A DNA stretch of 64,000 nucleotides from Aphrophora alni. Taxonomy: Eukaryota > Arthropoda > Insecta > Hemiptera > Aphrophoridae. This document shows positions 31,541 through 43,620 of the stretch, one piece after another (position 1 is the stretch's first letter; each line of letters opens with the position of its first letter). Location: NCBI GenBank assembly GCA_963513935.1, contig OY740772.1, positions 99,157,340 through 99,221,339 of the forward strand, given 5' to 3'. Below the pieces are notes generated by a model. The model was given only the letters and a program-made list of their open reading frames with translations, was not told the DNA's origin and did no database searches. Position numbers and translations under genes: made by a program.

Positions 31541-32240
31541 TGAGTTTTTTTATGGATATGTACATTTTGAGCCGCGAGTAGAAAAGGTAATTTTTGGAAT
31601 GTTGGCATTTGTCGTCTGTACATGAATTACACCCCAAACTATTAAACCGATTTTAATCAAATTTGGATATGAATATTCTTGCTGTAGCCCATTTCGGTAA
31701 TACCAAAACTCAAAATCGACAACGATTTCAATCAAATTTTGCTCAAATGTAGCCTCCAATGCCCAAAACAAATCGTATTTATCGCCCTCAAAAATTCCGT
31801 TACGTAAATTATCGGTAAAAATCATAAAATACGAAAATTCTCAAAATCGCGTAAATTGATATTATTCAAATTTTTGTGAAATATGTTCATTTATGATCCA
31901 AACCAAATATTATGTCCAATCGTCCAAAAAATAAAAGTACAGTTCAGGATAATTTTGGAAAAAATAGAATACAATTTAATTAGATATTTTTTGTTTTGTT
32001 TTGTGAGAGATGACAAATAATTTTGGTTATTTCCTTGTTTCTTTGTAGTAGCAAAATTTGATCAAAATAGTTTGAGCTAATTTTGTGTTTAAAAAAAAAT
32101 AATTTTTACTTGTTTTCCACAAATTTTGAGTTGTGTAGAAAAAGAAAAAAAAACCGATAAAAATTTCACCAAAATATGCCCCAAAAATTTAATCAAAGTC
32201 GTTTGTCCGTTTGGAGTGTAGAAAACTGAATAATAGATAA
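31540..32240. repeat. Family B dispersed repeat, long copy
   Basis: CCGATTTTAATCAAATTTGG, ATTTTGCTCAAATGTAGCCT, AAAATCGACAACGATTTCAA and TTTGAGTGTAGAAAACTGA-like phrases recur in order at 62250-63070 and 50870-51400. An open frame on the minus strand (31550-31825) is a shadow of the repeat. Confidence 0.65.
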
Positions 32241-32321
32241 ACAATTATCACTCCAAAAACCACTGTTTTGGACTAGATGGCATCAAAACAAATATAGCTT
32301 ATCTATGAAGTAGTCGACATA

Positions 32322-32520
32322 CCATCAGAGGCTCACCATAGTTTGGGTTTGGAAATCCATAAAGACACTACCTTTATCTACTCTTTATTTCATGTAGTCT
32401 TGGGTTAGATATTTTTTGACCAAATCTTGTTACTCTCCGACCCTGACGCCATTAGAGTATTCTTTGTAAGGCGATGACTACTGCGAGGTTTATCGTCTTT
32501 AAACAACAGGGGGGGGGGCA
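32322..32520 (-). repeat. R1 dispersed repeat
   Basis: CAGAGGCTCACCATAGTTTG, CATGTAGTCTTGGGTTAGAT, CCGACCCTGACGCCATTAGA and GGCGATGACTACTGCGAGGT, followed by TCTTTAAACAACAGG at the end. Confidence 0.85.
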
Positions 32521-32599
32521 CTCGTCATCGAGATTTTGACGTCATAATTTTATCTATACTAAGTATAAGGTATTTTTTTGGGTATGCATATTGTATGTT

Positions 32600-32789
<190 letters not shown>

Positions 32790-32799
32790 GTGCAATATA

Positions 32800-33850
32800 T
32801 AAAGTTTTTCCTTTTTTAAATGCAGATTAAATGTTCATAACTTGTAAACTTTCTTTGATATATCTTTTACGTGTTTGTATGCAATGGAGAAAGTTAGTTG
32901 TTCCGCTTCACTTTTATTGTTTATTCGCCTGACTCAATAATCACATATGTAAATGAAGAAAAGTAACATATTACTTTACTTTTTATTACTATAAGTAGGC
33001 CACGTGAGTAGAATGGTTATCAGGACGACCAAAATGCACGTTAAATTAATATTTTATTGCAGAATAAAACTACTTTAATGTGCAAAAATATTGCGCAATC
33101 TTTCTCACTCGCATATCCTCAAAACTAATAAAAAATGTAGGTTCGGTACTTGTCATTCCATAAGAATAATTGAACCATAGGCCTTATTGAGTAAGACTCG
33201 AAGCTACGAACTGATTCTGTTCTTCTCTTGCACCGCTACCGTGACTTTCTAAGATTTTCAAAGGTTAGTGGTTTGCTTGTAGTCATTTCTGTTCCGAGTC
33301 GTTGACTCATTTGTACAATTTCCTGAATTGAAGAGTGAACTTTTCGCAGCGGAATCGGAGTGCCTCGGTGTCGATTTGTACCTCTATTGCGGCAATCGGG
33401 GTGGATTTAGCTGCGTCAATAACAACACACAGCGCCGCATTGTGTCTGGAACGTGGCTTTGCTTCAGTGTGATCGAGTATCGGTCGTGATAAGGTGACAT
33501 CTTAGTCTGCTCTCAAGTTAGGAAACGTATTGTCAAACCCCCACAGTCCCTATTGGTTTTTTCAAGGTCGCGCTATTTACTGGCTTCTCCCTTGTATAGT
33601 AGATGATCTTCACCCCCCCCTCCTCCTAACCTTTACTTAACTAGCTATTTATATGTTTCATTATACGTATGCCCTTTTAGGGGAGTTTTCTATTCCGGAT
33701 ATTGTTAATGAAAATCAATGAAGAACCATGTAGACACTTACTAAAAACCAAACACTCCCATTTCTTGTCAATATCACTATCGTGGGTTCAAAGACTCTGG
33801 AATATGTTTTAAGAAACTCTCTCCATCAATTTATCGAGAAAATAAAAATT
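32800..33850. other. Non-coding gap with a GC-richer block at 33190-33560
   Basis: 33190-33560 is clearly richer in G and C than its flanks and low in homopolymers. No long open frame is present. Possibly a conserved non-coding or regulatory block, or an unrecognised 5' exon; nothing in the sequence decides this. Confidence 0.35.
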
Positions 33851-34440
33851 GTACAAAATGCTGTACTATATGTATCGAGTATAGAGCGAGATTAATGACC
33901 TTCTCTGGGACAGGGTCCAGTTAAGAATAACCTCGCAACAGACCAAGCAGGAACTCGGGTTTTGCGGACGGAGAGCTGGCGAGCATCATCCGAGTTAAAA
34001 CGTGCAAAGTGAAAAGGCGTTACCGTTCAAATACCTTGTTAGTGACTTTAATGAGGGGCTGCGCTACATGCATCTTTTACTGCCTACTCGAAAACAGTAA
34101 GGGTGCAAAAGTCGCCTGCATACTGTCATCTGGATCTTTAGAATAATATTAATGATGAAGTGGTTCTACAGATTACTGAGGGACTGTCTTATGCTACTTG
34201 GAAACAGAACTGCAGTTATGTTGGTAATATTGACAATGTATATTATGTTCGGTTTGAGTTGTCGGAACAGCGGCCGTCTGCGTCGAACCTGCCTAGCGAA
34301 GATATAAGTGTTGATGGGTGTAAGTGTTGTTTTATGAACGACATATTTGTCATGAACTACCTTGACTTACTACGTTCAAAACTTTGGAATAACTGTAGGT
34401 TACCAAAGTCAGTGACAACGTGTCTATCTTATTAATATTC
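33850..34440 (+). other. GC-balanced block with a 91-codon open frame
   Basis: 33890-34340 is GC-balanced and not visibly repetitive. It ends in an open frame at 34160-34435 (starts MVLQITEGLSYATWKQNCSY, rich in Ser, Cys and Asn). Strong splice signals around it are not evident and no family is recognised. It could be an exon of the host gene, but I cannot support that. Confidence 0.25.
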
Positions 34441-34544
34441 ATTATTATATTTTTATGTGGTGAACATGTGAACAGGATATTTGGTACTAAATTTATAAAA
34501 CAAATTAAAAATATTCCTCTATTAAAAAAATAAAACAACAGTTT

Positions 34545-34735
34545 TTTCGCTTTTGTAATTTAAAGGCGACAAACTTCTCGGTCATCGTTTTGTAAAGAAA
34601 AACGAAGATAAGAACACAAATAAAAACCCTCTCGAAATTAGCGTCAGCGTGGGAAACCTGATTGAATAGATGAAAGAGAGGTATCTAACCCAAAACTGCA
34701 TGAAAGAATGGCGTAGCTCCAGACAGGATCTGTAC
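34545..34735 (+). repeat. R1 copy, left member of a head-to-head pair
   Basis: AAAGGCGACAAACTTCTCGG, GAAAGAGAGGTATCTAACCC and GTAGCTCCAGACAGGATC. Confidence 0.8.
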
Positions 34736-34739
34736 GGAC

Positions 34740-34930
34740 GTGAACCTTTTTCCATGTAGTCTTGAGTTAGATATTTCCTATCAGATCTTTTTTGACCAAC
34801 TCTTGTTCTCTTCCGACCCTGACACTGTTTTCGAGATCTAGGTCTTTATTATTTTATGTTATTTCTTTCTTTTCATTAGAAGGCTATGATTACTGAGAAG
34901 GTTTTCTCCTTTAAAATAACAAGGAAAAAA
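34740..34930 (-). repeat. R1 copy, right member of a head-to-head pair
   Basis: CCATGTAGTCTTGAGTTAGA, CTATCAGATCTTTTTTGACC, CTTCCGACCCTGACAC and CTATGATTACTGAGAAGGTT. With the preceding copy it forms an inverted pair meeting near 34737. Confidence 0.8.
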
Positions 34931-35269
34931 TATAGTTTTCTTAATAATTGATAAGTATACTTATTTTTATCAGTACTTGTTTTGAAATATTTATTATCAG
35001 TAAGTTAATTATTTTTTCATTAATTAGTGAATATATATTCTTTAATTATAGGTTTTACTTTTTATTATCTTGTTCCATACTATAAATACTTTTTTTATAT
35101 GTAAAATAATTAAATTTTTCCCAGTCGTTTTAATTTTATAATAATTAATAACTTTATACTATTTGAGATATCTTTCTCTGAAGAGAGCTTACATTTAATT
35201 TAATTTAAAATATTCTGTCAACAATTTAATTTTAAAAAATCAATAAATTATCTATACATTTATAAAACG
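34931..35269. other. Very AT-rich gap
   Basis: No supported feature. Confidence 0.5.
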
Positions 35270-35947
35270 CAACATCTCTCAGCTTATCTCGAGAAGCGCT
35301 GATCCGATTTTAATACAGTTTTCTTTCACATGTAGGTGGAATATCAAGTCAGATATTTGTATATTTGATTAAAATTGATGTTAAGTTGTAACAATATTTA
35401 TCTGTACAAGTATACTAATATCAGAATTTTCGTCACATTTGATGCATTTTCTAAAAATATTTGGATACAACATAAATTTTGACAGTGACTAATGTTGGTA
35501 TATGATTTAAACTGTATTTGGAATTGAAAACATATTTGAAATCGCTGCATAAGTTCCCAAATTGTAACATTTGTACTGCTGTAAATTTTTTTGACGTTAT
35601 TTTAATGTGTATTCGTACAATTTTCACCGACATTGTATGTTTTCTTGAGTAACAAAGTTGATGTATGATTTATACTGTATTTGGAACTGACAACGTTTTC
35701 ACAATTATTTGCTGTGATTAAGATAGATCCAAGATCTCCTATGTATTTTTGACATTTCAACGGTAATACATATTTCACCCGTAGCAAAGTTTGTACATAA
35801 TTAAAACGTTATTTAGAATTCATTTAAATAATTACTAAAATCGGTTTAGAGGTTTACAGTTATAGCAGATTTTAATTTAGGCGCCGTTGCGAGAAGCGAC
35901 ACTGGAGAAAACCAAAGTTCCACGCAAGGGTGCCGTGGGTGCAGTTA
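35270..35947 (+). mobile_element. Possible non-autonomous Helitron-like element
   Basis: Begins with GAGAAGCGCTGATCCGATTT, a phrase type common at the start of insect Helitron-derived or related repeats. It ends in a GC-rich hairpin-bearing tail, GAAAACCAAAGTTCCACGCA then AGGGTGCCGTGGGTGCAG, followed by TTAGTAATTA. Inside, a diverged unit is repeated about three times (TGTATTTGGAATTGA near 35510, TGTATTTGGAACTGA near 35675, a weaker form near 35800). The terminal CTRR of a Helitron is not exact, so this is tentative. Confidence 0.3.
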
Positions 35948-37595
35948 GTAATTAATATGAACTTAATTGTATTTAAAGAAAAACTTGAAATATAAAATTT
36001 GTTATTATTATTAATTAATTGATTTTTAACCTATAAATGTAAAATTGATTACCTTGAAAACATGAAATGTATGTTTTTAATTGTTGCTTTAGTCTTTCTG
36101 CATTTCTTTGGGAACTGATTCACTTCACAGATTGCTGATTTTCGTAGTTACTAGTTATTTATGTTCTGATGTTTTGGTCCTGTCCACATCAGACCGAATC
36201 GTGATCTTCTTTTTATGTCATTCTTTTCTCTTGAGTTGTTTTAACGTTCTGCGGAATTATTATAAAAATATACATTTAGGAACGATCCTCTTATTTCACC
36301 CCCATTTAATAAGTTTGAGGGCTATTGAGGTTTTAAACTGCCTATGTTGTGTAATAAGAAAGCACAAAATTGGAATTGAAATTTTTGAAAGCTTATAAGT
36401 AAAACATTATGTATCTAAGTTAGTTTTTTAGCTCCCAGCATTTAGATGAGATCACCGGGCCCCAGTTTTTTGTTTCTATTTTCCAAAAAGAGATAGTTCC
36501 TATTGAAACTCAAATTGTGATCAACTATCTAAATATTTTTTTTTAATTTACAGATATTTTCCAATTTTAAGTTTATACTAGTTTGTACATGAGGGTTATG
36601 GGTTGTACTTGATTAAACATTTATACGATTAAAATGAGCTCTGATATTTCGAAGGCAATATTTAGTAAAAACTCAAATTTTTGTAGATTTTGAGTTTCAT
36701 GTTTCGAGTTTGAAGTTGAACCGCTGACGGAGATGTTCTAAACCAGAAACAAATCATTACATCTGATATAACACACATTAACGGATTGTTAAACTGGTGC
36801 TAAACCGTTGATACGATGCTGGGAATTATTTCACCGTAGATTCATTATTGCCGTCAAGCAATGTTGAACGTTTCTGCCGTGGTCTTGGGAGTGAGCAGTC
36901 GGGGATTTAAAACCCAGTACTGTATGTTTTGATTTGCATTCCCAATTTGTGGTAACCAATACAATAGCTCTCGAAATTTATGCGGTACATCCATTAGAAT
37001 TGCCCAGGCCAAAGGTGCTCCATTATTCATTATATTACGAGCATGCGTACTGTGTTCCCGACCTCACATCTGTAACTAGGGTGATAATACAGAAGTTCAG
37101 GGAAAAACATTTTTGCCCTCTGTGCATCCTATTTTATTTTCTAAAATGCATGTAGTTCGTGCATGTTGTAAACGTATTTTCATAAACGTAACAAAATATA
37201 GATATTTGGTGCTAAACTTAAGTTGTTTTGTATTATTGTTCAGAGAAAAATGCGTAGAATTCATCTCAGTAATAGGGTAAATTTTTAGGTGTCAATAAAA
37301 AAAATTAACCAGAGTAATTAATTGTTTCGTAATCAAATTTCTCACATTTCTTGCTTGTTTATTATTGTTATAAAAATTAAAATATTTTTCATTTTGTTTA
37401 CACACCAAAAATGAAGGAAATATTTTGAAAACTGTTTATTTTAAAAAACTTACAAGCAGCTGAAAAATGAAAACGTTACTATGTTTGCTAAAAATGTTTA
37501 ACAAATATATACAATTTTTATTACGCCATTATTTTTTATTAATATTTTTTCGTTTCTGTTATGATAATCACAGAAAGTGATTTTTTTCGTTCCTT
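35948..37595. other. Non-coding gap
   Basis: Open frames at 36108-36398 and 36934-37155 show no family pattern or splice context. No other feature is supported. Confidence 0.5.
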
Positions 37596-37599
37596 ATAA

Positions 37600-37752
37600 A
37601 AACGAAAGGGGAAAAAAAAGTTTAAAAACCCCCCACACCCTCGAATGCTCTAAGAAAGATGAAAGAGAGACTAACCCAAGACTACATGAAAAAGTGTAGA
37701 TCCAGCTAGGCCCTCGGGATTGCCAAGCCCGTACCTCTAAGGGTTCTTACAC
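37600..37752 (+). repeat. R1 copy with an internal deletion
   Basis: ACACCCTCGAATGCTCTAAG, then directly GATGAAAGAGAGACTAACCC, GTGTAGATCCAGCTAGGCCC and GGGATTGCCAAGCCCGTACC. The GTCAGGGTCGGAAG to GAGTTGGTCAAG part is missing. It is the best match to the R1 3' consensus in the window. Confidence 0.85.
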
Positions 37753-38998
37753 CTATATATAAGTATAATTTATTTAATTTTAACATAATGTATACATCTA
37801 ATCTTGATTTTTCAAAGCAAATTCATCCGTAGAAAAAAAGTAAGCCTTTCAAAATATATTTCCAAAAGACAAAAAATGTAATTTTAATTTTTCGATACTT
37901 AAGAATTATTTCCAAACTCGTAGAAAACATTTTCATTATTTGCCTAACCTATAGCTGGCAATTTTATTTATACATTTTGAAAAACAATGAAATCTTTATT
38001 TAAGCTTAATAAGTTTTTTAATGTTATTTTATTGATATAATTGTATGCGTATGTGTATGAATTGTATATGAGTATTTAGATATGTGTATGAAAGTCTCTC
38101 TAGGTAACTCTAATATCTAATACAAATTAAAAAAATAAGGATAATGTAAATTTTAAAAGTAGACTATCCTTTATAGACACAGTACCTAATTAATTAAAAA
38201 AATAAATTTTGAAAATTAGAGTAATCTTTAGTTTAGTTTGCTAAAGTCTTTACTGAATGTGTGTATGCATGACTATTTGAGTATGAGTTTGTGTATTGGT
38301 GTATGTGGGTCAATCTGTGTAAGAACAGTAACTAATTTTAAAAAATTAAGAAATGTTAATTTTTGAAAAGGAGTGAAATTTGTATTTTTTAGGTTGGTAA
38401 GTTCTTTATATTATGTTTTATTGGTATATATATTGGCATTTTATATGTCACTCAACTCAACTGTATGTAATGAGTCCTAAATATAAATAAAAGAAAATAG
38501 GAAATAATTAATTTAAAAATCAACGATAAATATTTCACATTGATTTGATTGGACTATACACACAGCATATTACGAAGGAGAATTTCAGTTAGTGGCAGAT
38601 TAGTTTGAAGGGTAAAGTTACATATCTACACTTTGATTGCCTATAGCTATTGCAACTGTACATAATATATATCTCTCCTAAATTGGATTCTCATATTGTC
38701 CAATACAGATTGGATATCGGACTGCTACATAGTAGAGAATTATTGGTTATTGTTATGTATATCTATTGAATACATCGGTGAAAGATATTTTTGGTGTGAT
38801 AGTAAATTAATGTCCGGTTTTCGAACGTTCGTTAACCATTTAACGATCCGTTAACGTATTGTTAATTAAATCTTATTAATAATTTACGGAGAAATTTCAA
38901 TAATTAAAAATTAACAATTCGTTTTTAGTCAAGATCATCAGAGAATGGACTATTGTATGATAAGTAATGAGTATATGAATGTATGAATAATATTTGCT
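37753..38998. other. Very AT-rich gap
   Basis: No gene or defined repeat supported. Confidence 0.5.
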
Positions 38999-39185
38999 AC
39001 AGGGTGACTCATAAAGAAACGGAGAAACTTTCACTTATGCATTGGTCTGAAAACACTTGGTTCCATCTCTATCCGCCATTTTATTTTAACAAGAAAACCA
39101 TTTTTGATACAACATCGAGTTCAGATTTAGTACACGCATCGTATGTTTTGATTTAAATAGACCAAAAACTAATATAAAGTAGGCC
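38999..39185 (+). repeat. Single-ended CAGGGTG-type element fragment
   Basis: TACAGGGTGACTCATAAAGA at 38999 resembles the ends of the TA-flanked elements. No matching right end was found before the next element begins at 39186. Confidence 0.45.
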
Positions 39186-39980
39186 TATATATACACCAAG
39201 TGTCCTAAAAGCCCCCCCCTATTATTTTTTTTATTAATTGAAATAGACAGATTTGCTTTGGGGGAAGTTTAGATAACCAAAGGAGGAGTTTTTTGAAGTA
39301 TCAACATTTTCAACCCTTACCACCGAAATGGGGTAGTTTGGGGTAAGTCAAGAATTTTAAATAGCAACCCCTATTGAGTGATACCTCATTTTAAAGGTCT
39401 TTTAAAAATACGAATAATGACGTAAACCAGAGGTCTCTAAGTTCATCCTACCCAACATAGCAACCAATCGAATTGTGAATTTTACGTTAATAATTACACC
39501 GGAAATGTTAGGAAATGTACAACATGCTTTTGAGTCCAGAATCTATTTCTGCCAAGAAGTAAATGGTAGCCATTTCGAGAACTTAATCTTAGCTAAAAAA
39601 AAACAAGGTAAGGCTCTTACCATCATTTTACCAACATAGAGCAGTTTGTAATGTAATAAAAACAACCGGAGGTTGTAGGTTAACATTCACAATTCGATTG
39701 GTCGCTATGTTGGATAGGAGGAACTTGGAGACCTCAAGTTTACGTCATTATTCTTATTTTTAAAAGACCTTTAAAATGAGGTATCACTCAATAGGGGTTG
39801 CTATTTAAAATTCTTGACTTACCCCCAAACTACCCCATTTTGGTGGTAAGGGTTGAAAATGTTGATACTTCAAAAATTTCCTCCTTTGGTTATCTAAACT
39901 TTCCCAAAAGCAAATCTGTCAATTTCCATTAATAAAAAAATAATGGGGGGGTGGGACTTATAGGACAGTTGGTATATATG
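39186..39980. mobile_element. Fold-back element with about 300-bp arms
   Basis: Left arm 39186-39487 and right arm about 39675-39980 are inverted copies. Ends are ACCAAGTGTCCTAAAAGCCC and, in reverse, ACCAACTGTCCTATAAGTCC. Inner blocks include GGGGTAGTTTGGGGTAAGTC, AGTGATACCTCATTTTAAAG and CATAGCAACCAATCGAATTG with their complements. No coding capacity. It shares GTGATACCTCATTTTAAANG with the element at 63078-63802, so the two belong to related families. Confidence 0.85.
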
Positions 39981-40799
39981 TGACGGGTTTCTTCTCTTCC
40001 GTTCTCCATACTTTTCTCTTGTTTGATGAAGTCCATTCTCTTAAGTTCGTGTCGTACACTCATTGTTAATGATTGATTTGTTAAATTAACAATTCGTTAA
40101 CGTTAACCGAATCGTTTTAACGGATCGTTACATTCTTTAACAATTCTTATAAATTATTGACTATTAGTCTAAATTTAGTGGGTCCGGTAGTAGACTATTT
40201 GAAGGGGTTTCATCGAATCATTAAGTTTCGGAGTTGAACTTTGCAATGCCAACAAAGCCTCTGTAGTAACTAATTGGATTGGGGAACGACATTTCACAAA
40301 GTATGGAAAACAAATTCAAACTGATTTCATTAAACCGGTAAAGTCTCTGATTGGGCTGGATTCTCTTACTCTACGGTGTGACTTCATTCTCTCTGCTTTT
40401 ATTTATTTCTCAGATTATACGGAAGAGATGAAGGCTTTAGTAACTTTGCTTTCATAATACTTTTTTTTTCTTTTAACCTCTCTCGATTGAACCTATTGTC
40501 AAGTTGAAATTGCTTAGAACTTTCTCGCCTTTTAACACAAAACCCGTTCCAAATATTAAATGTACTGTCTTAATGACTTCTCTAAGTTATACATTTAAAG
40601 TTATGAAATGTAGGAAATGAATAAAATCATGATTAAGTATACTTTCTTCCATATATATTTAGTGTAGTACAAAAATTCGATGGTATATTTTGATACCATT
40701 GAAATATCAGGGGTGACGTGCCGTAAGTAAGAATTGTACAATGAAATTGTGTTTATTTTTTAACTATATGATGGAAATGACTCAGTTATGATTTAAATA
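39981..40799. other. Non-coding gap
   Basis: No supported gene; AT-rich. Confidence 0.5.
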
Positions 40800-40965
40800 A
40801 GAAACAAGTCGATGAGAACCATCATGTTACTTACCCAACCTCATCGTACAATGTAATGCTTCGTTTTTCTAGGAAATCTTAAATTGTAGTAGTTTTTTAA
40901 ACAGTTGTTACACAAGTTTTTCTGAAACATCTAATTGTGTATACTACTCTTGCCGTCAAATAGAT
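40800..40965 (+). repeat. Family C partial copy
   Basis: GAACCATCATGTTACTTACC, AACCTCATCGTACAATGTAA, GGAAATCTTAAATTGTAG and AACAGTTGTTACACAAGTTT. Confidence 0.65.
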
Positions 40966-40974
40966 GTAAAGTCT

Positions 40975-41225
40975 CTTGTAGTTTAAAGGCGAAAAACCTC
41001 TCTGTCATTATCACCTTATAAAAGAAGAAGAAAAGGTAAATTACACTCCCCCTTAGTCTTCAAATACTCTAATAGCGTCGGTGTCGAAAGTGAAAAAAAG
41101 TTGGTCAAAACCTGATAATTAAGATGAACGAGGGTAACTCAATAATACAAAAAAGGTGTTGATCCAGAGAGTCCCTCGGGATTGTCACGCCCTTACTTGT
41201 TATAGTGAGCCTCCTGGCGGTTAAA
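40975..41225 (+). repeat. R1 dispersed repeat
   Basis: TAAAGGCGAAAAACCTCTCT, CAAATACTCTAATAGCGTCG, CCCTCGGGATTGTCACGCCC and TTATAGTGAGCCTCCTGGCG in order. Confidence 0.85.
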
Positions 41226-43029
41226 TTTGTTATGTTAAACGTTTTAAAGATATTCGGGATAAGATATTTCACACGCACGCACACAGAATATTTGGACTCA
41301 AATCCGTTTTATATATGTAGAGTTTTTTCATACCCAAAGGCACACCAAACGTACATTTCTGAGAATTAATTATTTTTTAAAAATTATAAACAAAATAGAT
41401 TAGCTCTTAAAACAAATTAACGATTTTGAATTAAAAATTAAGTAATTCTGTTAATTGTTTACCACTATTTTATTTCTAATAGTAAGGAATATTCCACTTT
41501 TAAAGTATTTTGTACCTTTAATCAATGCAGAGATAGTCCATTCACTTCGTAATTCTCCAACGGGAACATACTCCCCAGCATTTCCTCATTAACTTCACCG
41601 GTCTCACACTCCCTCCAAGATCCGGTCGTTGATCGATACAATCACGAAATGCATTGTCCGACAGTTGGGAGTTCACTTCCGGTCAATAGTTTGGGACAAC
41701 AATGAATTCAATTGCAACCCGACCAAACCTGACGAGAGAAATTGACTTTTTGTGACACAGGGCGTGAGAGAATGGTTCATCAATAGGTTCCGGATTAGGA
41801 CTGGAGTAACAATAACAAACAGAGCGAAGTAATCTCTGAAGTCAATAGAATTGTTTTTGATGGGCGTAATTGGAAAACTCAAACCAATTCTTTGACAATA
41901 GAAAATACTGATAAGAGTTGTAAGGTTTTGCACATTTGAATGGAATTGTGAGCAGTATTAAAACTGCAGTATTGTTTCCCCCTTTATTTTTTAAGACAAA
42001 CAGCCAAAATTTAATAGTAAAATTATCATTTTTAAGTCTAAATTCATCACAAAAAGAAAAATGTAGATATATGCAGACAAAACTAGAGTTTCACTTCAGT
42101 AAAAAAAATGGTTATGTGAACAGTAGCCCTTCTTCAGTAATGTAATACATTTAGAAATCGTGCTTGTAAACTTAATGTGCTTACTGTCTAGGGCATTATG
42201 TGACAACGATATTTATAAACCAAGAAGTAACAGTAAATAATACCACAACTACTGCACACTTGAACAAAGCACCATTTACAGGGAAGAAATAATAAAAATC
42301 GGTAATGTTAGTAATGTTTTCTTCTTCTTCGTATAACATCATTAGGTAATATTGACAATTTAAAATTTGTATTTTCTACAAACGATAATTTGGATGTTTA
42401 TTATCGTTACATCAGTTCAGGAATTCATTCAGTTTCGATGGTGAAGGTGGAGGATATCTTCATGCGAATTTTTTCTCTCCCACGAAGAGCGTCAATCACT
42501 GACAGTCAGCCTGTGTGTGAAGAATTGTAATCGGCGTCCGTTGGATTTTCATTTTCCCCTAAATAACGAAACGACTTGAGTAGTGGTATTGCATTAATAT
42601 TGACCGATATCCATGTGAAAACCATTCAGTAGGCGTTCCACGGTCATCATACAAATTAAGAAATAGTGCCACCATTTAAAAGATAACTGCACTTCCCTTT
42701 AAAAGTGTCAGCGTCTAACGTCCCTCAAACCGAAATGAAGAGTTTATTGACCAAGTGCGAACTTGGACCTTCGTATCACCTCCGATAACTTGCGAAGTGG
42801 TGTTGTACATTCCATTATGTCTGAGGATTTAGCTCTACTTAGATTGTATTGAACTTCTTCTGGCATTCTCTGTGGACATGATGATCTCTTAAAACGCCAA
42901 CCTTGACTTTGTAAACACCGTGTGCCTAATAAACCCACAATCGTCATAGTGGAGATTTTCAATATCTCCGAGATCAAAACAAAACAAAACATCAAGTGTT
43001 TCAACGTCAAGTGTTGTTTTAACTCTTTT
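41226..43029. other. Mostly unique gap, GC-richer in places
   Basis: 41520-41900 and 42420-43010 are less AT-rich. They hold open frames (for example 41673-41933 and 42744-43010 on the minus strand) without a pattern I recognise. Nothing is supported as a gene. Confidence 0.4.
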
Positions 43030-43336
43030 AAATAAAGTATTTAATTACCTTAGGTCCGTCTTGTGACTTCGTTGTTGATTGCTTCTTACATGTTTCGAGG
43101 CCGTAACCCCATCATCAGAAAATTACTTTGTTCACTTTGAAGAACTCGTCATTGATTATATTAAAAAACACTTTAACACAAGAACATACACTGACACAAA
43201 AATAATATAATCAATGACGAGTTCTTCAAAGTGAACAAAGTAATTTTCTGATGATGGGGTTACGGCCTCGAAACATGTAAGAAGCAATCAACAACGAAGT
43301 CACAAGACGGACCTAAGGTAATTAAATATTTTATTT
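43030..43336. mobile_element. Near-perfect palindrome, 133-bp arms and 41-nt loop
   Basis: Arms 43030-43162 and 43204-43336 are inverted copies; I see one mismatch in 133. Outer ends are TATTTAATTACCTTAGGTCC. Each arm contains a hammerhead-like core. On + at 43248-43279 it is CTGATGA, T, GGGG/CCTC around an AT-rich loop, GAAA, a two-pair stem III and A; the mirror copy lies at about 43087-43118 on minus. Its right arm abuts a mariner transposase relic. It belongs with 15676-15840 and 21751-22056. Confidence 0.9.
43244..43284 (+). ncRNA. Hammerhead-like motif in the palindrome arm
   Basis: CTGATGA at 43248-43254, one extra T, stem II GGGG/CCTC with one G-T pair, GAAA at 43270-43273, stem III AC/GT around AT, and A at 43279 as the putative cleavage residue. 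TTTT before the core can pair with AGAA after it (four pairs, one G-U). All core residues of CUGANGA and GAAA are present. The extra residue is the only departure from the standard form. Confidence 0.5.
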
Positions 43337-43360
43337 AAATTGTGACTTGGAACCAAAAAC

Positions 43361-43620
43361 ATGCTTATTAAATTAACTCTTTTCTTTAATTCTCGGACGA
43401 TGTTGCATCACGAGTTCAGACCACAAGACCAATATATTACAGAAAAGTACTTCCTGGAGATACTCCGTTGTCTTCGTAATACCGCGTGGCAGCTGCATCA
43501 AAACAACGCAACTTCTATGTACTCGTTAAACTGTTGTACGCTAAACGTAAACAACAGAAACGTTTACCCTTATGTATTACGACGCTCCACGTCTCATAAC
43601 GAAAGTATGTGTATTTGAAA
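43361..43620 (+). pseudogene. Mariner-type transposase fragment
   Basis: The + frame reads MLHHEFRPQDQYITEKYFLE and then LRCLR. This is the segment of mariner transposases that typically reads like VHHEFLPQGQTVNKEYYLEV followed by LRRLR, between the first and second catalytic aspartates. Downstream, WQLHQNNATS takes the place of the usual LHHDNAPAH, with the catalytic Asp replaced by Asn and a deletion of about a dozen residues before it. The protein then loses similarity. The relic starts 25 bp from the palindrome at 43030-43336, which may have inserted into the element. Confidence 0.7.

Noticed and set aside
36108..36398. 96-codon + open frame
   Set aside because: Starts MGTDSLHRLL and is hydrophobic and Cys/Leu/Ser-rich, but has no splice context or recognisable family, and the surrounding sequence is ordinary AT-rich DNA.
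43030..43336. Palindromes as mere assembly artefacts
   Set aside because: Defined loops, differing arm positions, the presence of single-arm relatives and shared end motifs argue for real elements, although long reads should confirm them.
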